Positions 32,924 through 44,472 of a DNA stretch of 64,000 nt are shown piece by piece. The stretch is from Hypomyces perniciosus (lineage: Eukaryota > Ascomycota > Sordariomycetes > Hypocreales > Hypocreaceae), in assembly GCA_008477525.1 (NCBI GenBank), contig SPDT01000013.1, positions 171,501-235,500 of the forward strand. The letters are read 5' to 3'. Under the pieces are notes generated by a model. It made no database searches. It saw only the letters and a list, made by a program, of their open reading frames with translations, and was not told where the DNA came from. Positions within the stretch are counted from its first letter, which is position 1. Every line of letters starts with the position of its first letter. The position numbers and the translations under genes were made by a program.

Positions 32924-33948
32924 TCACTCATCGTCACCGAAGAAGACTCGAAGCGGGAGCCAGTCATCGTCACAAACCTTGAAGCGCTCCTGGATAGTAT
33001 CAATGGCCTTGATCTCCTCATCAGTCAGCTCCCACCCATCGAGTTCCAAGTTGGCCTCGATACGAGACGGAGTGACGCTCTTGGGGATGACACTCCAGCC
33101 CTTTTTCAAACCCCACATGAGCAGCACCTGCTGGAGCGTCTTGCCCTTGGCCTCGGCGATGCTGAGGAGCGTCGCGTTGGTGAAGAGCGGGGAGTCGGTA
33201 GAGCCGAGACAGGAGTAGCCGGTGGTGTGGATGCCCTTTGAGGTGTTGTAGGCGACGAGCTTGGGGGAAGGGTTCCCAGGATGGAGTTCGATCTGGTTGA
33301 CAGCGGGGACGATCTTGAATGAGGGTTAGCATCGCATTTATACGCGGCGTTGAGGAAGTTGCCATGTTTTATTACCTTGCAGTCAGGATCGTTCAGGAGC
33401 TTCTCAAGGTGAGTAATGCCAAAGTTGGAAACACCAATAGTCCTGACCTTGCCGGTGTCAACGAGCTTCTGCATCTCCCGCCAAGTGTGCCGGAAGTCCC
33501 AGTCGTCATAATGCTTCTTCAAGTCCTCGGGGGTCGTGGAGCTAGGCCAGTGTATCAGATACAAGTCGACATAGTCAGTTCCCAGATTCTCCAGGCTCGT
33601 GGCAAGGCCCTCGGCCACGCGCTTGTGCCACGGGTTATCGAGTTTGGTCGTGAGCCAGATCTGGTCGCGAGGGACGCCAGAGGCTTTGATGCCCTCGCCA
33701 ACCTCCTTTTCATTGGCGTAGTCGAAGGCTGTATCAATGTGGCGATAGCCAGCGCGCAGAGCTGTAGCGACGGCTTGCTTCACTTCGTCAGGCTTGGATT
33801 GCCATGTTCCCAGACCGATGGCGGGGATTTTGTTTCCCGTGTTGAGGGTAAAGGTTCGACTGCGAGATGGAGAATGTCAGTTGGTGGCGTTTGGGTCTGC
33901 ATGGTGCATATATTAGGTGACATACGTTGTTTGCTTGAGAGCCGCCAT
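32924..33948 (-). CDS. Aldo-keto reductase, Gcy1/glycerol dehydrogenase-like
   Basis: There are three exons on the minus strand: 33926-33948, 33376-33859 and 32924-33313 (298 residues). Splicing restores TTRTFTLNTGNKIPAIGLGTW and DPDCKIVPAVNQIELHP. The catalytic tetrad is D50, Y55, K80 and H111. The NADP-binding loop is IPKSVTPSRIEANLE, and the C-terminus DWLPLRVFFGDDE is close to fungal NADP-dependent glycerol dehydrogenase/glyceraldehyde reductases. It would reduce small aldehydes or oxidise glycerol in the cytosol. The exact substrate cannot be read from sequence. It converges on the HIT gene with a 208-bp gap. Confidence 0.92.
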
Positions 33949-35537
33949 GATGCGCTGTGACCACTCCGTTCAGAGTTTTACGTACTTGTACAAAGTACTT
34001 CGTAGTCAGCGGGGGGGATAATTGACAAGTTCTACTGGGCAGATGCAAGGAAGAAGTCAGATTCTTGGTGGGAACGAATGTCATTTTTATATCAATATAT
34101 CGTCTTTTTGCTGAAAGGAAGCCTCATCATGATTGATGAGATAAGACCTTCATGCCTCACTCAACTCTCCACTCACACCACACTCTTTTTCTCCTGGGGC
34201 GCGGAATTTTACCCGAACCCCTGTCCCAACTCATCTCACAATCGCATTGCAGTAATTAGAATGTGGCTTATGTACCCCGAAAACAAATCCCTGCCCAGCT
34301 GTCAATCTCTGCTCTGCTTGATCCTGCACGATTTTCTCCGATGGTTGAGGGCAACTGAATGCTTACGATCGCCCACTTATATCAAGATCGTTGGTGACAG
34401 TGGGTAAGTGTATATTCGATCCAAGTCTCTTGCAGCAGCCGTTGGTATTGAGATCCATAAAGCATCTAATACTCCTCTTTCGTATTCAAACAAGGCAGCC
34501 AAAGGATCTCCACCCCGGCCCGTCAAGCTTACCCGTGAGGTACACCCTCCAACTTAAAAATTGGGTTAATGGACTAAATGTATGAACGTTTCTAGTCTCA
34601 TGAATGCACACCTTACTTCTAGATGAAGTGTATTAACTGGGGGCCCAAACGGCCGACAGCTAAGCAACCGTTTCCTCAGACAGATTAAAGGCCTCATCGA
34701 CATACAATCACAACATTATCAATCAACAGCTAATCAACGCCCTTCACATCTCACACATGTTAATAGTACCGGAAGGCTGGTTCAGTAGCCGATCTGCGCC
34801 TCATAGTCATAATCTTCTCAGCTCGCTTAAACCTGCTCGCACGTAGTATGTCTTGGATCTGCACGAACATCACAAGGTCAGTTCGGCCCAGCTACGAGCT
34901 CATGTTCGTCATGACTGAACACACAAGCGACAGGCTGGCTCTCGCACAAACCCCAACCCAGAGCCCAGCCTATCTCCATCGACTCGCGGAAGTGAGCCTA
35001 AGAGCCGCGGGGCTATGTTATTTGAAAGGCGACAGAAAACAGTCACTCTATATGCAGAAGACACCAAAAGAGGCCTAAACCCCAAGCCTTGACCAAGATT
35101 TTTTCACAAAATGCCGCTTTGTAACCCTTTGAGAGGTTTTCGGTATCTCCACTCCCTGCACTATCGGCTGTTTCTTTTCATTTCTTTCGTGGAGAGAAGA
35201 AGGCTAGCCGACTTGGATAGAACATGTCCGAGGGCATACCGAACTTGAAGAAGGCATCCATTCCACCGCATATCCTGCAATCGTCACCGATCACTCCCAA
35301 ATTCGCCGATCTCCTAGTCTTCATGGTGTAGAGGGGCTCAAGGACCCCGGCTGTTCCAATACATATAAGACTCAGATATAGGTTACATTCCAGGATCATG
35401 GGTAAGATGTCATCTATGTACCTCGACCTCATATGAGGAACACTCTGTCCCATCACTGGCCAGAATACTGAGAAAGCCTGTAGATCAATTAGCATCACGC
35501 CGATGAAGACGCCAAACCCATTCGCCCAGAGGACTCC
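33949..35537. other. Intergenic region, no gene recognised
   Basis: This 1.6-kb stretch lies between the AKR start and the glyoxalase-like stop. Open frames at 34078-34407, 34848-35078 and 35178-35498 (minus) have no domain and no spliced partner. One TACTTCGTA motif variant occurs near 33989-33997. It may hold regulatory DNA for the AKR gene, but I see nothing specific. Confidence 0.45.
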
Positions 35538-35948
35538 TCACTCGATCAAGTTGCCATCCGGATCCCTCACATACACACTCCGAATCTGCCCCATCGCCCC
35601 CATCCTCGGTACGACTTTGCCCCCCTCCAGCACCTCAACCCCATCCCTCTCAAACCCCTTTACCACCTCCTCAAGATCAATTCCCTCCTCAAGTACAAAG
35701 CAGAGGTCGGCCGTTCCTGGCAGTGCCGTCATGGCCTTGGGCTCAAACTCTTTGCCCCTCTGGTGTAGGTTAATCTTCTGCGAGCCAAACTTGAGCGCCT
35801 TCCGCTTGACGTCCGGGGTGGCGGGTGGAGAAAAGACCTCCTCCTTCATGCCAAGGTATTTGGTGTACCATTGCACGGTTTCAGATACATCACCACAGGT
35901 GAGCACGAGATGGTCCAGAGATTTGACGACAGGTAGAGCTCGAGACAT
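35538..35948 (-). CDS. Glyoxalase/bleomycin-resistance-fold (VOC) protein
   Basis: This is a 136-residue single-exon protein. The VOC pattern is clear: SLDHLVLTCGDVSETVQWYTKYLGM at the N-terminus, KINLHQRGKEFEPKA in the middle, and VYVRDPDGNLIE at the C-terminus. The metal ligands (His in LDHLVL, Glu at the end) are present, as in small fungal metal-dependent VOC enzymes. Its substrate is unknown; relatives include lactoylglutathione lyase-like and ring-cleavage proteins. The ATG at 35948 (MSRALPVVKS) is chosen because sequence upstream in the frame reads into intergenic and MITE DNA. The MITE at 36122 is only about 170 bp upstream and may overlap its promoter. Confidence 0.85.
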   Translation of the reverse strand: MSRALPVVKSLDHLVLTCGDVSETVQWYTKYLGMKEEVFSPPATPDVKRKALKFGSQKINLHQRGKEFEPKAMTALPGTADLCFVLEEGIDLEEVVKGFERDGVEVLEGGKVVPRMGAMGQIRSVYVRDPDGNLIE

Positions 35949-36121
35949 GATGATGGACTGCAGGCAGCTGAAGAATAGTGTGAATGTAAGTCGGTAACTC
36001 TGGTCGGTTACGGAGGAGACGCAAGCCATTCGGCCGAGATCGCCGACTAAACATGAATGGTTAACTAGTATCTTATTGGTGCATGATATACTAACAGAAG
36101 CCGCTCCGGCTACTGATCGAC

Positions 36122-36363
36122 CAAGCGGGTAACAAAAAAAGAGGGACCGCAAAAGATACACAGCTCATCAGACAGTTAACTGACAGAGCATTAGGGGTAG
36201 GAGCTATTTATCGTAATGGTAGTAATCTATTGCAATGAGAGTAATATATTGCAACCAGGATAATATAGGGCAATTGGAGTTACTAGTACTCCGTACATAG
36301 CTAATGGTATTAATACAGTAGTACTTATGTGTTTGCGGTCCCTCTTTTTTCGTCACCCGCTTG
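36122..36363. mobile_element. MITE copy 1 (242 bp, 31-bp terminal inverted repeats)
   Basis: The left end CAAGCGGGTAAC and the reverse complement of the right end, CAAGCGGGTGAC, continue in register through AAAAAAGAGGGACCGCAAA: 31 positions with two differences. The inside holds five 19-bp repeat units (36192-36286; unit like TTGCAATGAGAGTAATATA). It has no coding capacity. A second family member lies at 45576-45796. No flanking target duplication is visible. Confidence 0.85.
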
Positions 36364-37312
36364 CTTAACCAACTTGACCTAATCTGTACTGATCGACGAT
36401 CATTTTACTACGGGAATGCAAGGATCTTGTTTTTATTTTTTGCCTTGAGGCAAAGAGGCAAACCTACCTATTTCATGTCTCCCCGACTGCGCGTCAAGTT
36501 GTGTATCCCTAAACTAGCCTGTCCATGGCTCTTTGGGTTTTCCCACTATAATACTACTGCAGCTAAAGTCAAGGTACATTTCTTTACGCTAGAATTGTTT
36601 ATATTCCATTCCAGCAATTCAAATTGAATTATTATTTCTCCCTTCATCTATCTATTCCTAGCCCGCCTACTACTCAGCTATTCCCACTTATCTTCCTATG
36701 GCGCTCGCTGTTCAGCAGCTGCAGTGGCACCGATAGTTGTATCTCGATATCCTCACGAAACCGGCTGGCTGGTAGTCATAATAGAAGGCTAATAATGCCT
36801 TTATCCGGTCATTGTGTTGACTCTTGTATAGACTCGCGTGTAGCTAGCTTGTCGTCGTCATCGCCATCGTTATCGCGGCAGCACGGAAAGAAATGGGGTT
36901 TCTGGTGCCAGGACGAGGAGGTCGGTCACGGTCGCGTAAAATAGCCATCGCGGCTTCAAATTCAACAGTGTCGGTGGTTATTTTTACCTTAGTCAGTGGT
37001 GATAGTTGAAAGGATACGTGTTGTTGTTTCGTTTACATACAAATTTACGTGTAACTAGTAGAACGGTGTATCAGGACTTTTGAGGCCAGCCAGTTTAGCG
37101 AAGTCCAAACAGTTGGTAGCCAAAGGCCCCACCAACAGGTAACTGTTAAGCAACTGTGAATTATGCCCCCTTTTGGCCGAGCCTCGTGTGTTCCGGTGCT
37201 TCCGGACGTGTGTTTAATCTTTTCTTTTTTACAACTATATACGATAACTACTCGTATATCAAACCCCGAAATCTTTTAGATTAGACCTCAGTTCAAGGCC
37301 ACGACGTCATTA
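36364..37312. other. Intergenic region
   Basis: This 949-bp stretch lies between the MITE and the oxygenase stop codon. It is AT-rich in places with CTA/TAC-rich wording like older transposon DNA, but no element ends or reading frames can be supported. Confidence 0.4.
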
Positions 37313-39904
37313 TCATTCACAGTCCTGGGCACCATCAGATAATGTGCCCATGTCCTCAGCGGACCCAGAGTCTGCAGTCTCGCAAGAGTGCCCAGAGTAA
37401 TCATATAATTTCCTCAACTCTTCGTTTGGCTCAGTCACCTTGTTAAGGAACAGCAACTCCTCGGGTATCGCGGGATACGCCTCGGATATCGCTGGCACGG
37501 GAATGATGCGCTCATCATCAACCCGTACCATCCAGTCATTCCGGAAAAAGTCCAATCCCAACTGATACCCCTGAGGATACTCATGGAACGTAATAGGCGG
37601 GATAAGCAGCTTTGGCGCGACTATTTCCTCCTGAACTGCGATGAAATCAGGCGGCATAGGCTCATCGCCCCAACACGCTGCAAAGTTGATCGGAGGAAGC
37701 ACTGTACCGTCGCGCTCTTGGAGGAAGTATATCTTGTCTTCGACGAGTTTAACGCTCAACTCGTTGAGAACAACTTCTTTGTCAAATATGAGGACCGGTG
37801 ATGCAAACAATTTCGCACGTGTGTACTTGCAACACTTCTCGTAGTCCTCCATGACATCCTTGCTCTTCCAAGGATTGAACATTGGGAAAGAGTGCATTGG
37901 ACAACATCCATCGCCGTCTTTCACGTCACCAAACCTCTCTTCCAGTTCCTCATCATCACCGTCCCAGTCTTCCATTTGTCCCACAAATAGTGCATCAGGG
38001 TCACGCTCTTTCCGGATCAGAGATTCCACATCACTCTTCTTCAACCTTCGAAACAGTTTTGGAGTCTGACTGCCATAATGAGAGCACAAAAGCTTCCAGA
38101 TGTCATCTGTGCTGGTAAATGTCTCGCGGATTGTCGTGGAGGACGAAATGGAGCGGAAGGACTGGCCATCAACCTTGCAGTTAAAATAGTCCAGCACGGC
38201 CACCAATCCACAATCCCTCGCATCAATGGAGCCAAACTTTGGAAACCAATGACGATAGCCGTTTGTCATGAAAGAGATGCCTTCAAATTGCTTAAACAGA
38301 TAAACAGGAGGCTCTGTTGCCTCCTTTTCAACAGCCCAGTGCAGCGAGTTTGCACGCTCAAAGCATTCGTGCGCGTAGGATGCCAGTTCATCATCAAAAA
38401 CGCTCTGGCCCGTCATGTAGCAAGCCTCACTAAACAGCTCCGCAATCTTATGGTTTTGACCTAGGCGCTTGTCTTTGAATATAAGTTCGGTTCGAAGAAA
38501 GATCTTTGGTCCGTCTAGATACGGCCGTCCTTCATGTTCGTACTTTTGATCGAAGATGACACAGGTCATTTCCTCGACTTTGTTGAGATGCACATCTTGA
38601 ACACGTAGAACCGGGTCATTCTGTCCTGGTGATAGGTAAAGAAGTAGAGTGTACTTGGAAACATGAGATCGTGCTCTGTCGTAGTATGGAGTGTCGAGGT
38701 GGCTACCAAACTTGGCGTCGCCGGGATTGAACCTATTGCACCGAAAGACATAGTTGACAAACTCAAAAGATGAGCCCAATCGGTCATCTGCGAGGCCGTG
38801 AATAATGCCGCTGGACTTGACAGCCTCGGTCAAAGCTTTGCTAAGTATTGTTGAATGGAAGATGAAACGATCGCCTCCTCGAGTTCCCTTATTAAGGGGC
38901 GGGATATACAGATTCAGGGACGACAAGTCCTTCAGCATTCCGCTGGAACTACCCTGCAACTTGCAAGAAAATACCTCGCGCCCTGCCTGGAGCCGCACAA
39001 AGTCAGAGAGTGACAAGGGCAGACTACCGTCATGTTGGTGTCCTAGCTTTGACTCGAACCAACTATCTAAAGGAATAATGTTCTCAAAGTTGTGATAGGA
39101 TAGTTCGGCCGGGTTGACAAAGACGGCGAAGAGTCTAGGAGTGTCTGTCATCTGGGCGAACAGAGTTGGCTGGTCAAGTTTCAACTTGTGATCCAACGCT
39201 TCGATATACTTGACAAGCTTGAAGCTAGCAGAAGGGTGAAACGAGATGGCCATGCCACCGAGCTCGATTTTCTGTTGAGGGCCATCCATAATCCGCACCA
39301 TGCCGTCAAGTAAACGTCGTTCGCGTTCTCCTAGGAGGCCGTTGGATACCGCAAGGTACAAGTCTCGTACGCCAACAGCAACGATTTTTTTATGCCAGCT
39401 ACTCAAGGCTTCATACTTTGAACGTGCCATCGCCTCGTCAGCCAACAGCTCGTCAAAGTAGGATAGAGACCGCAGTCGAACCACATCTGGGGCGTCGTGT
39501 CCCGCAGTGTCGAAAATGATAGGATGCACTTGCGAGCTCAATGCTAGACCAGAAGCAATATGGCGCATGACGGCCTTGCTTTCTCGATCTTCTTCTGACA
39601 TCACGCATTTGATCTTTGTTTCGTCGAAAACGTAGGTGCCGTCACGACGGATGCTCCACCACTTGGCATAATTCTCTCCGACACGGGCCGCCTTGGAAGC
39701 AATATTTGCATCTTGACTTTCACGCTCTCTCTTCCTGTTATTCCCGCTAATCGAAGCAGTTGAGTTGTCGTTCTCTTCCTGGTTATTCACATCTGTCGTC
39801 ACGTTTACCATGTCACTGGCTGTGACATTCCCATGTGTTGATGTGTCTCTGCCCTCAGGAGATGGTGAAAGAGTTTTCGATCGATCAGAGCCTTCTGGGC
39901 CCAT
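37313..39904 (-). CDS. Large fungal 2-oxoglutarate/Fe(II) dioxygenase-like protein
   Basis: This is a single-exon protein of 863 residues from the ATG at 39904. That ATG has a good AAAATGGG context; another at 39955 would add 17 residues. A prolyl-4-hydroxylase-like catalytic core lies mid-protein: the metal ligands are H402 and D404 in FGSHLDTPYYD and H457 in KYEHEGRP, and the 2OG-binding Arg is R471 in KIFLRTELIF. The N-terminal 75 residues are low-complexity with a nuclear-type basic patch (NNRKRERES). About 380 residues follow the core with no domain I can name, including a Cys/His-containing stretch (DGDGCCPMHSFPM). The substrate is unknown; it could hydroxylate protein or another macromolecule. 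Its accessory setting (MITE upstream, P450 and b5 reductase beyond) is notable. Confidence 0.75.
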   Translation of the reverse strand: MGPEGSDRSKTLSPSPEGRDTSTHGNVTASDMVNVTTDVNNQEENDNSTASISGNNRKRERESQDANIASKAARVGENYAKWWSIRRDGTYVFDETKIKCVMSEEDRESKAVMRHIASGLALSSQVHPIIFDTAGHDAPDVVRLRSLSYFDELLADEAMARSKYEALSSWHKKIVAVGVRDLYLAVSNGLLGERERRLLDGMVRIMDGPQQKIELGGMAISFHPSASFKLVKYIEALDHKLKLDQPTLFAQMTDTPRLFAVFVNPAELSYHNFENIIPLDSWFESKLGHQHDGSLPLSLSDFVRLQAGREVFSCKLQGSSSGMLKDLSSLNLYIPPLNKGTRGGDRFIFHSTILSKALTEAVKSSGIIHGLADDRLGSSFEFVNYVFRCNRFNPGDAKFGSHLDTPYYDRARSHVSKYTLLLYLSPGQNDPVLRVQDVHLNKVEEMTCVIFDQKYEHEGRPYLDGPKIFLRTELIFKDKRLGQNHKIAELFSEACYMTGQSVFDDELASYAHECFERANSLHWAVEKEATEPPVYLFKQFEGISFMTNGYRHWFPKFGSIDARDCGLVAVLDYFNCKVDGQSFRSISSSTTIRETFTSTDDIWKLLCSHYGSQTPKLFRRLKKSDVESLIRKERDPDALFVGQMEDWDGDDEELEERFGDVKDGDGCCPMHSFPMFNPWKSKDVMEDYEKCCKYTRAKLFASPVLIFDKEVVLNELSVKLVEDKIYFLQERDGTVLPPINFAACWGDEPMPPDFIAVQEEIVAPKLLIPPITFHEYPQGYQLGLDFFRNDWMVRVDDERIIPVPAISEAYPAIPEELLFLNKVTEPNEELRKLYDYSGHSCETADSGSAEDMGTLSDGAQDCE

Positions 39905-40295
39905 TTTGTCCTGTCTCGTAAAGGAAATTATACATTTTCTTTCTCGGTGTGTCATCTGATGAACTTTGGCTTGAAGTGAAGAGTCCAAAGCGACGTGTCG
40001 TGAAGATGGAATTGGCGGCTCAGCTGAACTCCAGGCAGCCAATCACATCCCAGTAATTGTAGAATATGTATTAATATCATAGCCTCTATATACTTAAAGA
40101 TGCCTACTTAACTATCTCCTTCTTGTGTAGGAGTCAGATTAACTATCTCCTTGCTTAAGTCCAAGACCGCTCGTCTAATAGCACCCAGTTTAATTCACCT
40201 TCCATACGCCATCCCATGTTCATCGTCTTAGCATGCAAAAGAGAATCTTAGCAACACGCAAGAGCCGAGTCATAAACCCATGAGGCGAGCCTCAA
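39905..40295. other. Intergenic region
   Basis: This stretch separates the 5' end of the oxygenase from the stop codon of the b5 reductase. It includes a CTTAACTATCTCCTT duplication around 40105-40155 and no gene. Confidence 0.45.
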
Positions 40296-41730
40296 TTAAA
40301 AGAGGAAAATGTCATCAGTCATTTTTGACATCGCTCCCGGTTGCTTGAAGCCAAGTTCAATCAATGACTTCTTCGCTGCGTTAACCATGCCTGGTGGACC
40401 GCAAAGCATGATCTTCGCATCCTCGCCGGGCGACGGGAACCTCTCAGCCATCATGTCCTTCGTTACATATCCCGTACCAAACTTCCAGTCCTCGGAAGGC
40501 TTATCAAGCAAATAGTGAACCTTTAAGCTCTTCGGATACCGTCTTGAAAAGCTGTCAAGCTCCTCTCGCAGGAGGATGTCCTGCTCGGTTCGGTTGGCGT
40601 AGATAAGGCTGATCTCCGTGGTGTCGCGGTCGTTTTCGCAGATGGCCCGGATGAGTTGGAACATGGGAGTTATGCCAGTGCCACCGGCCAGCATGCCAAT
40701 CTTCTTGCATAAGCCCCGAGAGTATCGCATTGCCCCCTTTGGACCCCTGAACTGAACTTCATCGCCGACCTCGAGGTTGGCCAAGTAACCGTTGGTCAAC
40801 TTGCCATCTGGGTAAACCTTGATGACCAGCTCCAAAATACCATTGTCGGAATTGTTCGATACCGGAGTGTAGGATCGCGTTACCGTTTCTCCATCCACCT
40901 CAGCTGTAATGGCCACATGCTGACCTGTTGGCAAACCAACAATAGACTGAGGAGAGGGCAACTCAAAGGTCAGACGATACACATTCGGCGCGATAATCGT
41001 CTTCTGAGCCAGCGGAAGCGGAGAGTTCGCCGGAGTCAACCAGCCTCGCTGATTTAGAATATCTGACTCGGTACGCTTAGGTAGTTTGAGATGTGCGGGC
41101 AAACTCAAGACATTCTCCTCCTTGCGGATCAGTTCCAGGATTTTTTGTACCACAAAGGTGTCTATTGTTGTCAAGACAGCAGCTCCAAGGAGAAAGCCCT
41201 GGAGGAAACCGAGCTTGTGGGAGCCTGCGCCTGGCGAGAACATGGTGCTGACGCCGGGTAATGTTGAGCCAGACTTGTGAATGCCATAGTAGGACAAGGC
41301 TGCTGTGCTGAGAGAAAGGAGCGCAAAAGTGACGATTTTTGGATTTCCACTCTGTTTCTTGGCTGTGGAATCTGATCTTTCTGAGGGTGGAGATGTGATT
41401 CGTACGGCCTTGGGCTTACTGCGAGCGCCCTTCAACTTGCCGATGCAAAGGCCAGCCATCAACTCAAAGGCATCCTCCGAGTGGCCAGCGTTGTCAAATG
41501 CTTCGCTGACATCAGTACCGGCTGCTTCTGTGAGGACCTCGGTACCACCAGGATGGCTTTCGAGGTATTTCGTCACGTCATAAACTGTAGAAAACATGAG
41601 TGTTAGTGCACTGTCTGCATCCTAGGCTAGGGTGAAAATAACAACCTTTTCCATGGATAATCATCCAAACATCTTCTGGACTCTTATGTTGAGCAACCTC
41701 TTGAGAGGTGTATTCAATGGTTTCAGCCAT
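40296..41730 (-). CDS. Cytochrome b5 - NADH:cytochrome b5 reductase fusion
   Basis: Exons 41646-41730 and 40296-41584 give 457 residues; the 61-nt intron joins HGK to VYDVTKYLESHPGG. Residues 1-80 are a cytochrome b5 domain with axial heme histidines H39 (HPGG) and H63 (AGHS). A Lys/Ser-rich linker and two hydrophobic segments follow (about 112-131 and 154-174). The FAD/NADH reductase has RSYTPVS (about 266-272), GKLTNGYL, GGTGITPM (about 330-337) and CGPPGM (about 424-429). Such a protein can pass electrons from NADH through its own b5 to membrane or P450 acceptors. It is divergent from a P450 gene across 948 bp, a likely electron donor by context (inference). Confidence 0.92.
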
Positions 41731-42678
41731 TATGGGTATTGATCAGTATAAAACAGGCGGAAAAGCATACACAGGGTTGGTTCAATCAGGGCGCGATAAT
41801 GTACATGGTGCTTGAAGATGGTGGCCAGACATGGTGATTTATATCAACACATTCACTACGTAATGCAAAACAACCCGGCATAGCGATGTAAATCAGGCGG
41901 TGAAAATTCTGGAAAAATTCTGGAAATGTTGAGCAATCCGTTCCGAGGTCCATGATGGTCCCTGAAGGCGAGGATTATCTGTAGTATGACGTCAACTGGG
42001 ACGGCAGTTGGGTTGATAACCCTAGTGGCCAATAGATCGCAAGATGAACCTATCAAAAATTTCTTTTGTTAGACAACAATAGGGGACAGCCGAGGCATGT
42101 CGAAAGCATTGAGCTCTAAGCGGCAGCAGTGATCCACAAGGGATCCTCTATTCATGCAACCTGACGGCGTGCCAAACGACCCGAGACCGTAGGCCAAGCA
42201 ATCGGTACCGATTCAACCTTATCCAAGGAGCTGAAAGGTGCATAATATAAGGAACTGACGGCACGGAAGTCTTCCGAATGCCGTTGGGAGTTGTGGGGAC
42301 AATGAGCTGTCCGTGGGCTTTGAAGCTCGACCAATGTTCTAGAAGACTAGGAAAATATCTGCATGATGATCGCTAAGCGATGAGCTGATCAAAAATGACG
42401 CTGCAAATGGAAACCTAAGCATCGGGCTACGATTTTGACGGGGTCTCGGAGAGGTGGCTAAAATTGCCGAGGCTTCTACTTATCTTCATAGAGATACCGA
42501 GATCTGACGTAGGTCTGCAACTAGAGAGATGGTAGGTGAAGGAATAAATAAATGGCAGACGTGTTCCGGGTTCAGTCGTTACAATAAAAAGAACAAGTAA
42601 AACACAAGCACAAGTCTTCATTCTTTGGTCTGATTTACTGTTCAATATCACATTCGATACTCACCTTAATCCTCCATA
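41731..42678. promoter_or_regulatory. Divergent promoter region of the b5 reductase and P450 genes
   Basis: This 948-bp region lies between two opposite redox genes. It has no gene, and no TATA box is obvious by eye. Co-regulation is plausible but not shown by a recognised site. Confidence 0.45.
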
Positions 42679-44472
42679 ATGTCATCACAACAATTCCATC
42701 TTCTAGGGGAAGCCCCCTCGACCACCCAAGACATAGACGTTTCTAGCTCGTTGGATCTCGAGGAGCTGCAACATCTCATTGCATCACATTTTGCTATTGT
42801 TGACGCCAGCAGTAAGAGACCAGCCCAGGAATTACCTAGTATCTGGATCGAGCTGACTTGGTACATTATCAGGCATCGGCTTCATCTCACAAAATCAGGA
42901 ACTCACATCCGTCGCTGATATCCTAGCCGCGGACGGACCTATTGCTATCTCCATCGACGGGAAAGCAGTACGTGAAGTGCCTGGCCCTAAAGGTCTCCCA
43001 TATCTCGGCAATTATCTCGAAGTATATCCGGACCATCTCGGTAACCATCAGCGACTGTTCGACAAATATGGTCCCCTTTTTGTGACTACCAACATGGGTA
43101 GCCGGGTGTACCAGACCAACGACCCTCGCCTAGCCAACATAGTCTTTGCTGAAAGTGACTTCTTCTCAAAGAACATCATCCCAGGCCACCCACTACACCC
43201 CATCAAAACCCAGGAAGCTGGCGTCTTTCTGGGCGACACAAATACAGAACACTGGCGCCAAGCTCACAAGTTCCTCCCCCCAGCACTAGGACCTAAAGCT
43301 GTCCGACACTACGCCCCGACCATGCAGCTCACTGTCGAGGACTCTTTCAAGATCTTTGATAAGCTGGATGAAGATGGCGAGGCTTGGAACGTGTACCAGT
43401 ATATGCTCAAGATGGGCTCTCAAGCCGTTGGCAAGCTCGTCCTCGGCATGGATTTCGAGCACTTCGCTACACCTGATGCGCCCCTCCACGAGATGGTACG
43501 CCAGATTGCGATAGGCTTGGAGTTGAACAAGAAGATTGCATCTATGGGCAGCTGGTATGCCAAGATGCCGTTCGGGGATCCAAAACGACTTCATGATAAT
43601 AGGGCCCGCATTGAGGTATTGTTGACAGATGCCATTAAAAAGGCATCCAAGGGTGAGAAGGACCTGGAGCTTCAAGATGCAGCTTTGGAAGCAGACAATC
43701 TCGTCGGTGCGTATTATTTCGTCGTTTCCAGTACCAGACCTTGGATGCTAACACACTGGCCATAGATTATTGCCTCCGGGCGACAGACAATAAGGGAAAC
43801 AAGCTGGCCGCAGAGCAGTTCGCCCCAGCACTCGTTGTCGCAACAGGCGCAGGATTTACCACCACATCTTCACTGCTGTCATGGCTGCTCTATGGTCTCG
43901 TCACGTACGAAGGAATGCAAGTTCGCCTCCTTCAGGAACTGATCGACAACGACTGGGATGAGAACACCCAAGTGACAGCCGACGCAATCAACAAGCTTAC
44001 CTTCTTGGACAAGTACGTCAAGGAGACACAGCGGCGGCACAACCCCTCGTACCAGCCCGCCCGAACATCCAAAGTCGACATGATCCTTCCTGGAGGCTAC
44101 AAGCTGCCCAAGGACTCCGTCGTCATCCCTGCCCTGCATCACATCCACAACAACGCCGCTCTGTGGGATAACCCCGCGCGATTTGATCCAGATCGCTGGG
44201 ACACCGACAAGGTGAAGAACCGTCCGGTGGGATCATACGTTCCCTTTGCTGCAGGTCCGCGCGCCTGCATCGGATTCAACTTTGCGCTTTTGGAGGCCAA
44301 AATATTTCTTGTAAAACTGATATACAGGTACAAGTTCAGCTTGGCGCAAGACGGGCCCATTGAGTACGACCCCTATTTCCAGTTGATCAGGCCAAATAAC
44401 TTGTATGTGCGGGCAGAGAGAAGAGTCAGGTGGCCACCAAAGAGTGAGGAGAATAACATGTCATCGAGTTAA
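42679..44472 (+). CDS. Cytochrome P450 without membrane anchor
   Basis: Exons 42679-42811, 42873-43706 and 43766-44472 give 557 residues. The core has PGPKGLPYLGNY (81-92), the I-helix AGFTT (351-355), ExxR as ETQR (409-412), FDPDRW, and the heme loop FAAGPRACIG (483-492, Cys490). The first 80 residues (MSSQQFHLLGEAPSTT...) are not hydrophobic: they are helical and acidic, followed by IGFISQNQELTSVADILAADG. That differs from the usual microsomal anchor and suggests a soluble or peripheral enzyme. I cannot name the CYP family. The neighbouring b5 reductase fusion is the obvious partner candidate. Confidence 0.88.

Noticed and set aside
36624..36944. 106-codon open frame after MITE copy 1
   Set aside because: Low-complexity Ser/Leu sequence without a domain in transposon-like AT-rich DNA.
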